Assembly: GCF_001571365.1 (NCBI RefSeq)
Contig: NZ_BCTQ01000016.1
Location: forward strand, 1-64,000
Origin: Achromobacter denitrificans NBRC 15125
GTDB lineage: Bacteria; Pseudomonadota; Gammaproteobacteria; Burkholderiales; Burkholderiaceae_B
Direction of reading: 5' to 3'
DNA: 64,000 bases
Program-made: the position numbers and the translations under genes
Part shown: in pieces, positions 41,412 to 53,966 of the stretch
Position numbering within the stretch: position 1 is the first letter of the stretch
Layout: the number at the start of each line of letters is the position of its first letter
The notes under the pieces: generated by a model
Told to the model about the DNA's origin: nothing
The model's input: the letters and a program-made list of their open reading frames with translations, nothing else
Database searches by the model: none

Positions 41412-43003
41412 AACCGGTAATTCGCTGCGACCGTTTCCAGGTCCTGCAAGGTGCGTTGCTGCCAGGCGGCGTCGTGGCCGAGTTCCTCGGCGAGGATGCG
41501 CGCCACTTCGGGCGCGGCCAGCATGGCGGCCTCGCTGTCCAGGAACAGGGCGCGGTTGCGGCGCGCCAGCACGTCCTCGGCGCTGCGCGCGAGCTCGAAG
41601 CGCGCCGCGAACCGGACGTGGGCTTCGGACAGCCCGCTGCTCTTGACCAGCATGCGTTCCGCGCCCGGCAGGGCCTTCAGGGTCGGCAGGTCGCTGCCGT
41701 AGTAGCTGTCCGGAGTGCCGGCGTGTTCCTGGGAAGGAGCCAGTCCCGAGGCGCCGTGCAGCGGCAACGATTCGGTGCGGCAGCTGGCCTGGGTCAGCAG
41801 CTGGTGCTGGATGGCCGTGTCCACCACGTCCTGCGCCATGCGGCGGTAGGTGGTCCATTTGCCGCCGGTCACCGTGACCAGGCCGGCCTTGGACACCAGG
41901 ATGGTGTGCTCGCGCGACAGGGATTTGGTGGACGCTTCGCCCGTGGCCTTCACCAGCGGACGCAGCCCGGCCCAGACGCTGGTGACGTCGTCGCGCGTGG
42001 GCTTGCGGCTGAGATAACGCGCGGCCGTGCCCAGGATGAAGTCCACGTCCTGGGCGCCGGCCTGCGGATCCAGCGGCAGGTCGTCGCGCGGGGTGTCGGT
42101 GGTGCCGACGATGGTGTGGCCGTTCCACGGCACCACGAACAACACGCGGCCGTCGTCGGTCTTGGGAATCAGGATGGCGCGGTTGCCCGGCAGGAAATCT
42201 CGCGGCAGGGTCAGGTGCACGCCCTGGCTGGGGGCCACCATGGTCTGCGCGTTCTTGTCTTCCATGCGCCGCACCGCGTCCACCCAGACGCCGGTGGCGT
42301 TGACCACGCAGCGCGCGCGCAGCGTGAAGGTCGAGCCGCCGATCGCGTCCTGCGCGGTCACGCCGTCCACCTTGCCGCCCGTCATGGTCAGGCCTGTGGC
42401 GCGCACGTAGTTCACCGCCGTGCCGCCCAGATCGAACAGGGTGCGCATCAGGCTCACCGCCAGGCGCGCATCGTCGAACTGGCCGTCGTAATACAGCACG
42501 CCGCCCCGCAGCTTGCGGCCGTTCACGCTTTCGGCGAGCGTCGGTGCATTGGCCAGCGTATCGCGGCGCGACAGCCAGCGGCTGGGCGACAGGTTCAGCT
42601 TCCCGGCCAGCATGTCGTACATCTTCAGGCCGACGCCGTAGAAGGGCTGGTCCAGCAGGTTGTACGCGGGCACGACGAAGCCCAGCGGCCACACCAGGTG
42701 CGGCGCGTTGCGGTTGAGCAGCCCGCGTTCGTGCAGGGCTTCGCGGACCAGGCTGACGTTGCCTTGCGCCAGATACCGCACGCCGCCGTGCACGAGCTTG
42801 GTGGCCTTGCTGGAGGTGCCCTTGGCGAAGTCGGCGCCTTCGATCAGCAGCGTGCGATAGCCGCGCGACGCGGCGTCGACCGCGGTGCCCAGGCCCGTGG
42901 CGCCGCCGCCGATGACGATCACATCCCAAGAATGCGTGTTGTCCAGCGTGGCCAGGAGGCGATTGCGGTCGGGCGGGGCGACGGAGGCGGGGGAGGAGTT
43001 CAT
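41408..43003 (-). CDS. glpD: GlpD, aerobic glycerol-3-phosphate dehydrogenase
   Basis: The 531-aa FAD enzyme has the dinucleotide motif VIGGGATGLGTAVDAASRG near the N-terminus, the GlpD signature SSKATKLVHGGVRYL and a C-terminal DAO_C domain. It oxidises glycerol 3-phosphate to dihydroxyacetone phosphate at the inner membrane and feeds electrons to quinone. The ATG at 43003 lies 5 nt after the glpR stop; a TTG at 43012 would overlap it. Its stop codon is formed by the inverted-repeat element. Confidence 0.92.
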   Translation of the reverse strand: MNSSPASVAPPDRNRLLATLDNTHSWDVIVIGGGATGLGTAVDAASRGYRTLLIEGADFAKGTSSKATKLVHGGVRYLAQGNVSLVREALHERGLLNRNAPHLVWPLGFVVPAYNLLDQPFYGVGLKMYDMLAGKLNLSPSRWLSRRDTLANAPTLAESVNGRKLRGGVLYYDGQFDDARLAVSLMRTLFDLGGTAVNYVRATGLTMTGGKVDGVTAQDAIGGSTFTLRARCVVNATGVWVDAVRRMEDKNAQTMVAPSQGVHLTLPRDFLPGNRAILIPKTDDGRVLFVVPWNGHTIVGTTDTPRDDLPLDPQAGAQDVDFILGTAARYLSRKPTRDDVTSVWAGLRPLVKATGEASTKSLSREHTILVSKAGLVTVTGGKWTTYRRMAQDVVDTAIQHQLLTQASCRTESLPLHGASGLAPSQEHAGTPDSYYGSDLPTLKALPGAERMLVKSSGLSEAHVRFAARFELARSAEDVLARRNRALFLDSEAAMLAAPEVARILAEELGHDAAWQQRTLQDLETVAANYRL

Positions 43004-43008
43004 GGAGA

Positions 43009-43800
43009 TCAAGGTATTTGCTTCAAAGTATTCGGGGCCGCGGCGACGTCGCAGCGCACGCCGGCGTCCAGCAGGACCTGGGCCAGCGGCTCTTGCGGAT
43101 GCGCATCGGTGAAAAACCGGTCTATCTGCGAGATGTGCGCCAGCTCCACCATGGCCTGGCGCTTGAATTTGCTGCTGTCGGCGGCGAGCCAGACTTCGCG
43201 CGACTGTTCGATGATGGTCCGGGCCACGCGCACTTCGCGGAAGTCGTAATCCCGCAGCGTGCCGTCGGCTTCGATGCCGGAAATGCCGATCAGGCCGATG
43301 TCCACCTTGAACTGCCGGATGAAGTCCATGGTCGCTTCGCCCACGATGCCGCGGTCGCGCGAACGCACCACGCCGCCGGCCACGATGACTTCGCAGTCCG
43401 GGTTGTCCGACAGGATGTCGGCCACGTGCAGGTTGTTCGTGATGACGCGCAGGCCGCGATGGCGCAGCAGCGCGCGCGCGATGGCTTCGGTGGTGGTGCC
43501 GATGTTCAGGATCAGGGAGCAGCCGTCCGGCACCGCCCGCGCCACCGCCTCGGCGATGCGCTGCTTGCCGGCCGCGTGCAGGCCCTGGCGCTTGCGGTAG
43601 GCGATGTTCTCGATGGTGGACGCTTCGATTCGCACGCCGCCGTGGAAGCGCGAGAGCAGGCCGGCTTCCGAAAGGATATTGACGTCGCGCCGCACGGTCT
43701 GCAGCGTGACGTCAAAGCGTTTGGCGAGTTCTTCGATCGAGGCGGAGCCCTGGGCCCGCACCATTTCGATCAGCGCGCTCTGTCTGGGATTCAGTGTCAT
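43009..43800 (-). CDS. glpR: GlpR-type DeoR-family repressor
   Basis: The 263-aa regulator has a DeoR helix-turn-helix (ASIEELAKRFDVTLQTVRRD, about 20-39) and a sugar-phosphate sensor domain with NIGTTTEAIARALL and GEATMDFIRQF. It should sense glycerol 3-phosphate and control glpD and the divergent glycerol transporter. The start at 43800 gives MTLNPRQSALIEMVR; upstream in-frame codons lie in AT-rich promoter DNA. Confidence 0.9.
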   Translation of the reverse strand: MTLNPRQSALIEMVRAQGSASIEELAKRFDVTLQTVRRDVNILSEAGLLSRFHGGVRIEASTIENIAYRKRQGLHAAGKQRIAEAVARAVPDGCSLILNIGTTTEAIARALLRHRGLRVITNNLHVADILSDNPDCEVIVAGGVVRSRDRGIVGEATMDFIRQFKVDIGLIGISGIEADGTLRDYDFREVRVARTIIEQSREVWLAADSSKFKRQAMVELAHISQIDRFFTDAHPQEPLAQVLLDAGVRCDVAAAPNTLKQIP

Positions 43801-43820
43801 GTTCACATAATAAAACAACA

Positions 43821-43895
43821 AAAGCGAAAAATAATGACGCGCTGCAAGATTGTTTTTTGTTCGCTTCTTGAGTAAAACGCACAAAAAACGAAAAC
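43821..43895. promoter_or_regulatory. GlpR-type boxes in the glpR/glpS divergent region
   Basis: An A/T-rich stretch carries three related motifs: AAAGCGAAAA (43821-43830), TTTTGTTCGCTT in the opposite sense (43855-43866) and AAAAAACGAAAAC (43883-43895). They share the TTCG/CGAA core seen in GlpR/DeoR operators. The 209-bp gap must hold both divergent promoters. Confidence 0.5.
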
Positions 43896-44009
43896 TATCT
43901 GAAAGGGTATGCTCACGGTGTGGTTCGTTTGACGCGCGCTGGGCCGCTGTACCGAATACCGAAGTCCGCCTTGAATAAGTAGGGACGCATAGTAGGTAGA
44001 GGAGATCAG

Positions 44010-45104
44010 ATGCAGCTGAACCTGGACAGGATAAGTTTGCGCGCCGGCTCGCAAACGCACCTGTACCCCATGAGCCTGGCCCCGGTCGAGGGCGCCATGA
44101 CGGTCTTGCTGGGCGCGACCCTGGCCGGCAAGACCTCGCTGATGCGCATCATGGCCGGGCTGGACCGGCCCACCGAGGGCCGCGTGCTGGCCGACGGCGC
44201 GGACGTCACCGGGGTGCCGGTGCGCCAGCGCAACGTCGCCATGGTGTACCAGCAGTTCATCAATTACCCGTCCATGTCGGTCTACGACAACATTGCCTCG
44301 CCGCTCAAGCTGCGCGGGGCGGGGGACATCCGCGAAAAAGTCCGCGCCATGGCGGCGCGCCTGCACATCGACCACCTGCTGGAGCGCTACCCGTCGGAAC
44401 TGTCGGGCGGGCAGCAGCAGCGGGTGGCGCTGGCGCGCGCCCTGGCCAAGGATGCGCCGCTGATCCTGCTGGACGAGCCCCTGGTCAACCTGGACTACAA
44501 ATTGCGCGAGGAACTGCGCGACGAACTGTCGGCGCTGTTCGCCGAAGGGCGGTCCACGGTGGTGTACGCCACCACCGAACCCGGCGAGGCGCTGTTGCTG
44601 GGAGGCCACACGGCGGTGCTGGACGCGGGCGAGCTGCTGCAATACGGCCCCACGGCCGAGGTTTTCCACCGGCCGAATTCGCTGCGCGTGGCGCGCGCTT
44701 TCAGCGATCCGCCGATGAACCTGTTCCCGGCGCGCCGCACGGCGGCCGGCTTCGTGCTGCAAGGCGAGATGGAAGTGGCGCGCGCGCTTCCGCCGGAGGC
44801 GGGCGGGGACTGCGCGGACATCACCGCCGGCCTGCGCGCCGGCGCGCTGGACGTGGAGCCGCGCCCCGGCCATCTCGGCCTGCCGGGGATCGTGAAGCTG
44901 GCGGAGATTTCCGGGTCGGACACCTTCGTTCACGCGGAAACGGCGGCGGGCGACGTGGTGGCGCAACTGCCTGGCGTCCATCGCTATACGCTGGACGAGC
45001 GCGTGCAGCTGTACTTCGATCCCGCCCAGACCTACGCCTTCGGGGCGGGCGGCGCCTTGCTGGCCGCGCCCGGGCAACCCGCGGGCGCGGGGGAGGCGGC
45101 CTGA
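44010..45104 (+). CDS. glpS: GlpS, glycerol ABC transporter ATPase 1
   Basis: The 364-aa MalK/CUT1-type ATPase has Walker A GATLAGKTS (an unusual variant), LSGGQQQRVALARAL and Walker B LILLDEPLVNLDY, then a TOBE-type domain. Gene order ATPase-ATPase-permease-permease-DUF2160-binding protein next to glpD/glpR is that of the glpSTPQUV glycerol transporter of rhizobia. GAGGAGATCAG precedes the ATG. Confidence 0.85.
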   Translation: MQLNLDRISLRAGSQTHLYPMSLAPVEGAMTVLLGATLAGKTSLMRIMAGLDRPTEGRVLADGADVTGVPVRQRNVAMVYQQFINYPSMSVYDNIASPLKLRGAGDIREKVRAMAARLHIDHLLERYPSELSGGQQQRVALARALAKDAPLILLDEPLVNLDYKLREELRDELSALFAEGRSTVVYATTEPGEALLLGGHTAVLDAGELLQYGPTAEVFHRPNSLRVARAFSDPPMNLFPARRTAAGFVLQGEMEVARALPPEAGGDCADITAGLRAGALDVEPRPGHLGLPGIVKLAEISGSDTFVHAETAAGDVVAQLPGVHRYTLDERVQLYFDPAQTYAFGAGGALLAAPGQPAGAGEAA

Positions 45105-46185
45105 TGGCGCAGATCGAGCTGGACCTTTCCCATTCCTACGTGGCCGATCCCCGGACCGATGACGACTATGCGCTGCTGCCGCTGAAATTCACGTTCCAGG
45201 ACGGCGGCGCCTATGCCTTGCTGGGGCCGTCCGGCTGCGGCAAGACCACGCTGCTGAACTGCGTATCGGGGCTGCTGCGCCCGTCGCACGGGCGCATCCT
45301 GTTCGACGGCCAGGACGTCACCGGCAAGACGCCGCAGGCGCGCAACATCGCCCAGGTGTTCCAGTTTCCCGTCGTGTACGACACCATGACGGTGGCCGAG
45401 AACCTCGCGTTCCCGCTGCGCAACCGCGGCATCGCGCCGGACCGCATCCGCGAGCGGGTGGGGCGCATCGCCGAAATGCTGGAAATGTCGGCGGTGCTGG
45501 ACCGCCGGGCCAGCGGCCTGACGGCCGACGCCAAGCAGAAGATTTCGCTGGGCCGCGGGCTGGTGCGCAGCGACGTCTCGGCCATCCTGTTCGACGAGCC
45601 CCTCACCGTCATCGACCCGCAGCTGAAATGGGAGCTGCGCCGCAAACTCAAGGAGATCCACCACGAGTTCAAGCTGACGCTCATCTACGTCACGCACGAC
45701 CAGACCGAGGCGCTGACCTTCGCCGACCAGGTCATGGTGATGGCGCGGGGCCGGGCCGTGCAGGTGGGCACCGCGGACGACCTGTTCCAGCGCCCGGCGC
45801 ACACCTTCGTGGGCCATTTCATCGGCTCGCCGGGCATGAACTTCCTGCCCGCGCAGTGGCGCGACGGGGCGCTGGAGGTGGGCGGACGCCGGGTGGCGGG
45901 CGTGCCCGACGCCCTGGCCGAGAAGCTGGCCGGCGCGGGCCCGGTGAAGCTGGGCGTGCGCCCGGAATACCTGAGGCTGGCCGAGCCCGACGCGCCCGGC
46001 GCCGTGCCGATGCGGGTCGAGCGCGTGCAGGACGTGGGCACCTATACGCTGCTGGTGGCGGATTTCGAGGGCGCGCCGGTGCGCGCCCGCCTGGGCAACG
46101 GCGCGGTGGCCGCCGCCGCCGGCACGGTCTGGCTGTCCGTGCTCAACCCGCACACCTGCTTCTACCGCGACGAGGAGCTGATCCG

Positions 46186-46189
<4 letters not shown>
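45104..46189 (+). CDS. glpT: GlpT, glycerol ABC transporter ATPase 2
   Basis: The 361-aa MalK-like ATPase has a normal Walker A (GPSGCGKTT near residue 43) and Walker B ILFDEPLTVIDP, but the signature motif reads LTADAKQKISLGRGL instead of LSGGQ. Because GlpS has an intact signature, the heterodimer probably has one canonical and one degenerate ATP site. It shares one base with glpS and overlaps glpP by 4 bp. Not related to the GlpT antiporter of E. coli. Confidence 0.85.
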
Positions 46190-47881
<1,692 letters not shown>

Positions 47882-47908
47882 CGCCGGCCGCCTTCAGGAG
47901 GACCGCCC

Positions 47909-48217
47909 ATGTTCAGCTGGATGGTATGGACCACCCCCGTCGCCGTGTTCTTCACCTGCGTCATTCTGATGCTGGTGGGCATGACGGTATGGGAATTGAA
48001 ATCGCCCACGGTCGAGCGCAAGGGGTTCCTGCCCCTGCGCACCACGCGGGGCGACCGTCTTTTCATCGGCCTGATGGCCGCGGCCTGGGTCAACCTGGCG
48101 TTCGTGGGCCTGGGCGGCAAGGCGGCCGAATGGTTTTCGCTGGATGAGCCGCCCTCCGTGTGGATCGGGTTCGCCGCGTCGATGCTGCTGCTCGCATTCG
48201 TTATGAGGAAGGGCTGA
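47909..48217 (+). CDS. glpU: GlpU, DUF2160 small membrane protein of the glycerol transporter
   Basis: The 102-aa protein has three hydrophobic segments (about 8-28, 53-72 and 83-98) and matches DUF2160 proteins found only in GlpSTPQUV-type loci; its role is unknown. AGGAGG stands 7 nt before the ATG. A 116-bp intercistronic gap follows, with a bulged 7-bp hairpin at 48255-48280 that may protect or tune the binding-protein message. Confidence 0.82.
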   Translation: MFSWMVWTTPVAVFFTCVILMLVGMTVWELKSPTVERKGFLPLRTTRGDRLFIGLMAAAWVNLAFVGLGGKAAEWFSLDEPPSVWIGFAASMLLLAFVMRKG

Positions 48218-48333
48218 AGAGGGGCGACAGATCTCTCGTCAACGCAAGCGGTGTGGAAGGACTATCGGCCAGCGTCTTCCCCGGCCAGCAGTCCGCAGCG
48301 AACATAGGGGAAGGCTTATCGAGGAGACAGGTC

Positions 48334-50064
<1,731 letters not shown>

Positions 50065-50081
50065 GCCGGCCGCCGCCTGGC

Positions 50082-50113
50082 AAAGCGCCGCGTCCGCGTG
50101 GCGCTTTTTTTTT
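50082..50113 (+). terminator. Rho-independent terminator after glpV
   Basis: AAAGCGCC and GGCGCTTT pair in an 8-bp stem (loop of 10) followed by nine T residues. It lies 17 bp after the glpV stop and ends the glpSTPQUV operon. Confidence 0.9.
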
Positions 50114-50128
50114 CGCCTGGCGGTGGCG

Positions 50129-51031
50129 TCAGCCCAGCACCAGCGACCGGTGCGCGCACACGCCGGCCATCACGCCCGAGGCGCTGGCGAGCGTCGCGTT
50201 GCTCATGGGGATGGCTGCGTCGCCCGCCGCGAACACGCCTTCCACGCTGGTCTGCTTGAGCGCGTCCACGCGGATCACGGGGCCCAGCGGCCCGTCGTCG
50301 AAGGCGCAGCCCAGCTGCATCGCCAGCGGGCTGGCCATGTGCGTGCGGCTGGCGACGAAGAGCGCGTGGATCGCCTTGCGGCGGCCGTCGGCCAGCTGCA
50401 CCGCGTCCAGCGCGGGCGCCGCGCCCAGCAGTTCCACCACGGGCGCGCGTTCGATGCGCACGCCGCGCCGGGCCAGCAGCGCCGCCTGTTCCGCGTCGGG
50501 CTCGAACTCGCCCTGCGTGAAATAGGTGGTCGGGCCCCAGTCCGGCAGCAGCGCCGCCTGGTGCGCCGACAGCGGGTGCGCGGCCAGCACGCCCAGCGGC
50601 CGGCCGGCGTTCTCGTAGCCGTGGCAATAGGGGCAATGCAGGACGGTGAGGCCCCAGCGTTCCCGCAGGCCGGCCAGGGCGGGCAGCTCGTCGCGCAGGC
50701 CGGTCGCCAGGATCAGGCGCAGCCCCAGCGCCTCCCGGCCGTCGGCCAGGGCCACGCGGAACGGGCCGCCGGCGCGCACGGCCTCGGCGCTTGCGGCTTC
50801 CCCATCCAGGAAGGCCACTGTGGGATAGCGGGCGAGCTGGTGGCGCGCCTGCGCCACGATCTCGCTGGGCGGCTTGCCGTCCTGGCCCAGGAAGCCGTGG
50901 GCATGCGCGGCATAGCGGTTGCGGGGCAGGCCCGCGTCGATCAGCAGCACGCGCCGCCGGGCGCGGGCCAGTTGGAGGGCGGCGGACAGGCCGGCAAAGC
51001 TGCCGCCGACGATGATGGCGTCGTAGGTCAT
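50129..51031 (-). CDS. Thioredoxin-reductase-like FAD/NAD(P) oxidoreductase with CPYC motif
   Basis: The 300-aa flavoprotein has the FAD motif IIVGGSFAGLSAALQLA, a redox-active Cys133-x2-Cys136 (LHCPYCHGYE), and the FAD-terminal GVFAAGDAA. The size and CPYC fit the low-molecular-weight thioredoxin-reductase-like group, which often lacks the classical NADPH motif and uses other electron donors. The ATG at 51031 is chosen over one 27 nt upstream. It is divergent from the SDR gene across a large inverted repeat, suggesting control by a redox regulator not present here. Confidence 0.85.
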   Translation of the reverse strand: MTYDAIIVGGSFAGLSAALQLARARRRVLLIDAGLPRNRYAAHAHGFLGQDGKPPSEIVAQARHQLARYPTVAFLDGEAASAEAVRAGGPFRVALADGREALGLRLILATGLRDELPALAGLRERWGLTVLHCPYCHGYENAGRPLGVLAAHPLSAHQAALLPDWGPTTYFTQGEFEPDAEQAALLARRGVRIERAPVVELLGAAPALDAVQLADGRRKAIHALFVASRTHMASPLAMQLGCAFDDGPLGPVIRVDALKQTSVEGVFAAGDAAIPMSNATLASASGVMAGVCAHRSLVLG

Positions 51032-51058
51032 ATAGGGATTCCGGTGGGCGACTATCAA

Positions 51059-51118
51059 GATACTTAAGAAGTTGCATGATAGGGCGAAAAACGAGCATCA
51101 CGCAACTTTTAAAGTATC
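51059..51118. promoter_or_regulatory. 60-bp imperfect inverted repeat in a divergent promoter
   Basis: Arms 51059-51080 and 51097-51118 match in 19 of 22 positions around a 16-bp spacer. Each arm contains its own short palindrome: ACTT-N3-AAGT centred at 51068 and at 51110, 42 bp apart (about four helical turns). This looks like a pair of operators on the same DNA face, in the style of HxlR- or MarR-type sites, between the flavoprotein and SDR genes. Confidence 0.65.
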
Positions 51119-51204
51119 GTTTGACCATCCCCGGGGGCGGGACTAACCTGATTCCTTCGTACACCGAGCGGCGGGCGCCACGCGCGCGCCGCACAGGAGG
51201 CGAC

Positions 51205-52026
51205 ATGCAGCAAGGTTCGGACCTTCAAGGACGCGTCGCGCTGGTGACCGGCGCGTCGTCGGGCATCGGGCGGGCGACCGCCATCGCGCTGGCGCAGGCC
51301 GGCGCGCGCGTGGTGGTCAATCACCGCGGGGGCGGCGACTCGCAGGCGCGCGCGGCCGCCGTGGTGGAAGACATCCAGGCCCTGGGCGGGCAGGGCGTGG
51401 CGGCGGCGGCCGACATCAGCCGAGAAGCCGAGGTGGACCACCTGTTCGCGCAGGCGCTGCGGCATTTCGGGCGGCTCGACATCCTCGTCAACAACGCCGG
51501 CATCGAGCATCCCTCGCCGATCGCCGACATGACGCTGGCCGACTGGCGGCGGGTCATCGACGTGAATCTCACCGGCCATTTCCTGTGCGCCCGCGCCGCG
51601 GCCCGGGCATTCGAGACGCAGCCGGCGGACCCGGCGCGGCAGGGGCTGGCGCAGGGGAACATCCTGTTCATCAGCTCCGTCCACGAAGTCATTCCCTGGG
51701 CGTTCCAGGTGAACTACGCGGCCTCCAAGGGCGGGATCTCGCTGCTCATGAAATCGCTGGCGCAGGAGTTGGCGCCGGCCAGGATCCGCGTGAATTCGAT
51801 CGCGCCCGGCGCCATCCGCACCGCCATCAACCGGCCCGCCTGGGAGACCCCGGAAAACCTGGCCAATCTGCTCAAGCTGATTCCCTATGGCCGCATCGGC
51901 GAGCCCGAGGACGTGGCGCGAGCGGCCGTCTGGCTGGCCGGCGACGCGTCCGACTACGTCACCGGCACGACCCTGTTCGTGGACGGCGGGATGACGCTGT
52001 ATCCCGAATTCCGCGGCGCGGGCTAG
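51205..52026 (+). CDS. Short-chain dehydrogenase/reductase (glucose 1-dehydrogenase-like)
   Basis: The 273-aa SDR has the cofactor motif TGASSGIG (15-22), NNAG (97-100), Ser157/158, and YAASK with Tyr171 and Lys175. VVVNHRGGGDSQARA after the second beta strand suggests NADP preference. CAGGAGG lies 5 nt before the ATG at 51205. It is followed after 2 bp by a GH15 enzyme, an association that suggests a sugar substrate such as glucose (inference). Confidence 0.87.
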   Translation: MQQGSDLQGRVALVTGASSGIGRATAIALAQAGARVVVNHRGGGDSQARAAAVVEDIQALGGQGVAAAADISREAEVDHLFAQALRHFGRLDILVNNAGIEHPSPIADMTLADWRRVIDVNLTGHFLCARAAARAFETQPADPARQGLAQGNILFISSVHEVIPWAFQVNYAASKGGISLLMKSLAQELAPARIRVNSIAPGAIRTAINRPAWETPENLANLLKLIPYGRIGEPEDVARAAVWLAGDASDYVTGTTLFVDGGMTLYPEFRGAG

Positions 52027-52028
52027 GC

Positions 52029-53849
52029 ATGTCCAAGCCCCTGGAGGACTACGGCCTCATCGGCAATATGCTCTCCGCCGCGCTGGTCGCCCGCGACGGC
52101 TCGATCGATTGGCTCTGCCTGCCGCATTTCGATTCGCCGGCCTGCTTCGCGGCGCTGCTGGGCGACGAGCGCCACGGGCGCTGGCTCATCGCGCCGCGCG
52201 GCAAGGGCGTCACCGTGTCGCGGCGCTACGTGCCCGATACGGCGGTGCTGGAAACCCGCTACGAAACCGCCACCGGCGCGGTCACGCTGTGCGACTTCAT
52301 GCCGCTGAGCGACGACGACGAGCGCGTCGACGTGGTGCGCATCGTGCGCGGCGAGTCCGGGCACGTGCAGATGGACATGGAGCTGGTGCTGCGCTTTAAC
52401 TACGGCCAGGCCGTGCCCTGGGTGCGGCGGCGCGATTACGGTCTGAGCGCCATCGCGGGGCCGGACGCGGTGGAGCTGCACACCCCCGTCGAATTGGAAG
52501 GGCACGACCTGAAGACGACGGCGCGCTTCAACGTGCACAAGGGGCGCGTGGTGCCGTTCACGCTGTCGTACCACCGCTCCCACCGCACCCCGCATTTCGT
52601 GCCCGACCGCGTCGAAAGCATGGACCGCACGGTGTCCTGGTGGCAGGAATGGTCCAAGCGCTGCCACTGGGAAGGGCCGCCGAACGAGCGGCGCGACGCG
52701 GTGCTGCGTTCTCTGATCACGCTCAAGCTGCTGACCTTCCAGCCCACGGGCGGGATCATCGCCGCGCCCACGACCTCGCTGCCCGAGGCCCTGGGCGGCA
52801 ACCGCAACTGGGACTACCGCCATTGCTGGCTGCGCGATTCGGCGCTGACGCTCTATGCGCTGCTCAACGCCGGCTACCGCGAAGAGGCCGAGGCCTGGCG
52901 GCAGTGGCTGCTGCGGGCCGTGGCGGGCCATCCGGACCAGTTGCAGATCATGTACGGCATCGCCGGCGGGCGCTGGCTGCCGGAGCTCGACATTCCCTGG
53001 TTGCCCGGCTACGAGGGCAGCCTGCCGGTGCGCAGCGGCAATGGGGCGTCGGGCCAGAGCCAGCTCGACGTCTACGGCGAACTCATCGAAACGCTGTACG
53101 CCGCGCGCGTGGCGGACCTGGCGCCGCTGGCCGAGGCCTGGCGCCTGCAGAAGGTGCTGCTGGAACCGCTGGCGGATCGCTGGACGCAGCTGGACCACGG
53201 CATCTGGGAAGTGCGCGGCGAGCGTCGCGCCTTTACGCATTCGCGCTTGATGTGCTGGGTGGCCTTCGACCGCGCGGTGAAGGGCTGCGAGCGCTTCGGC
53301 CTGAAGGGCCCGGTCGAGGCGTGGCGCCGCCTGCGGGAACAGATCCGGGCCGACATCTGCGACCACGGCTACGACCCCGCGCAGGGCTGCTTCGTGCAGA
53401 GTTACGGCTCGGCGGCCCTGGACGCCAGCCTGCTGCTGATCCCTCAGGTCGGCTTCCTGCCGGCCGACGATCCGCGCGTGGCGGGCACGGTGCGCGCGAT
53501 CGAACGCGGGCTGTTGCGCGACGGATTGCTGCGGCGTTACTCCACCGACCGCACCGACGACGGCCTGGAAGGCGAGGAGGGCGTGTTCCTCGCCTGCAGT
53601 TTCTGGCTGGCCGACGCCTACGTGCTGCTCGGCAGACTGGACGACGCCGAGCGCCTGTTCGGGCGGCTGCTGTCGCTGCGCAACGACCTGGGCCTGTTGT
53701 CGGAGGAGTATGACGTGATCCGCGGGCGCCTGGTCGGCAACTTCCCGCAGGGCTTTTCGCATATCGGCCTGGTGAACACGGCCTACAACCTGAGCCGGGC
53801 GGTCGGCCCGGCGCGGCAGCGCGCCCGCCAGGATGCCCCGCGCGCCTAG
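52029..53849 (+). CDS. Glycoside hydrolase family 15 protein (glucoamylase/trehalase-like)
   Basis: The 606-aa protein has a short N-terminal beta-domain (LEDYGLIGNMLSAALVARDG, DWLCLPHFDSPACFAALLG) and an (alpha/alpha)6 catalytic barrel. Likely acid/base and base residues lie in DHGIWEVRG and SEEYD. There is no signal peptide, so it acts in the cytoplasm on a stored or imported alpha-glucoside; trehalose or maltodextrin is plausible. It starts 2 bp after the SDR stop. Confidence 0.88.
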   Translation: MSKPLEDYGLIGNMLSAALVARDGSIDWLCLPHFDSPACFAALLGDERHGRWLIAPRGKGVTVSRRYVPDTAVLETRYETATGAVTLCDFMPLSDDDERVDVVRIVRGESGHVQMDMELVLRFNYGQAVPWVRRRDYGLSAIAGPDAVELHTPVELEGHDLKTTARFNVHKGRVVPFTLSYHRSHRTPHFVPDRVESMDRTVSWWQEWSKRCHWEGPPNERRDAVLRSLITLKLLTFQPTGGIIAAPTTSLPEALGGNRNWDYRHCWLRDSALTLYALLNAGYREEAEAWRQWLLRAVAGHPDQLQIMYGIAGGRWLPELDIPWLPGYEGSLPVRSGNGASGQSQLDVYGELIETLYAARVADLAPLAEAWRLQKVLLEPLADRWTQLDHGIWEVRGERRAFTHSRLMCWVAFDRAVKGCERFGLKGPVEAWRRLREQIRADICDHGYDPAQGCFVQSYGSAALDASLLLIPQVGFLPADDPRVAGTVRAIERGLLRDGLLRRYSTDRTDDGLEGEEGVFLACSFWLADAYVLLGRLDDAERLFGRLLSLRNDLGLLSEEYDVIRGRLVGNFPQGFSHIGLVNTAYNLSRAVGPARQRARQDAPRA

Positions 53850-53880
53850 CGGCCCGCCGCGGTGTATTCTCGCAGTCATG

Positions 53881-53906
53881 CGGGGCCCCTGAGACGGGCC
53901 CCGTTT
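53881..53906 (+). terminator. Hairpin after the GH15 gene
   Basis: CGGGGCCC and GGGCCCCG form an 8-bp stem with a 7-nt loop and a short TTT run, 31 bp past the GH15 stop and before the acyl-CoA dehydrogenase gene. It is a moderate terminator candidate. Confidence 0.55.
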
Positions 53907-53966
53907 GCGCGGACGAAGCCAGGCAGCGACCCCGCTCGCCGGCCGCGGCGCCCAGGAGAGACAAGC

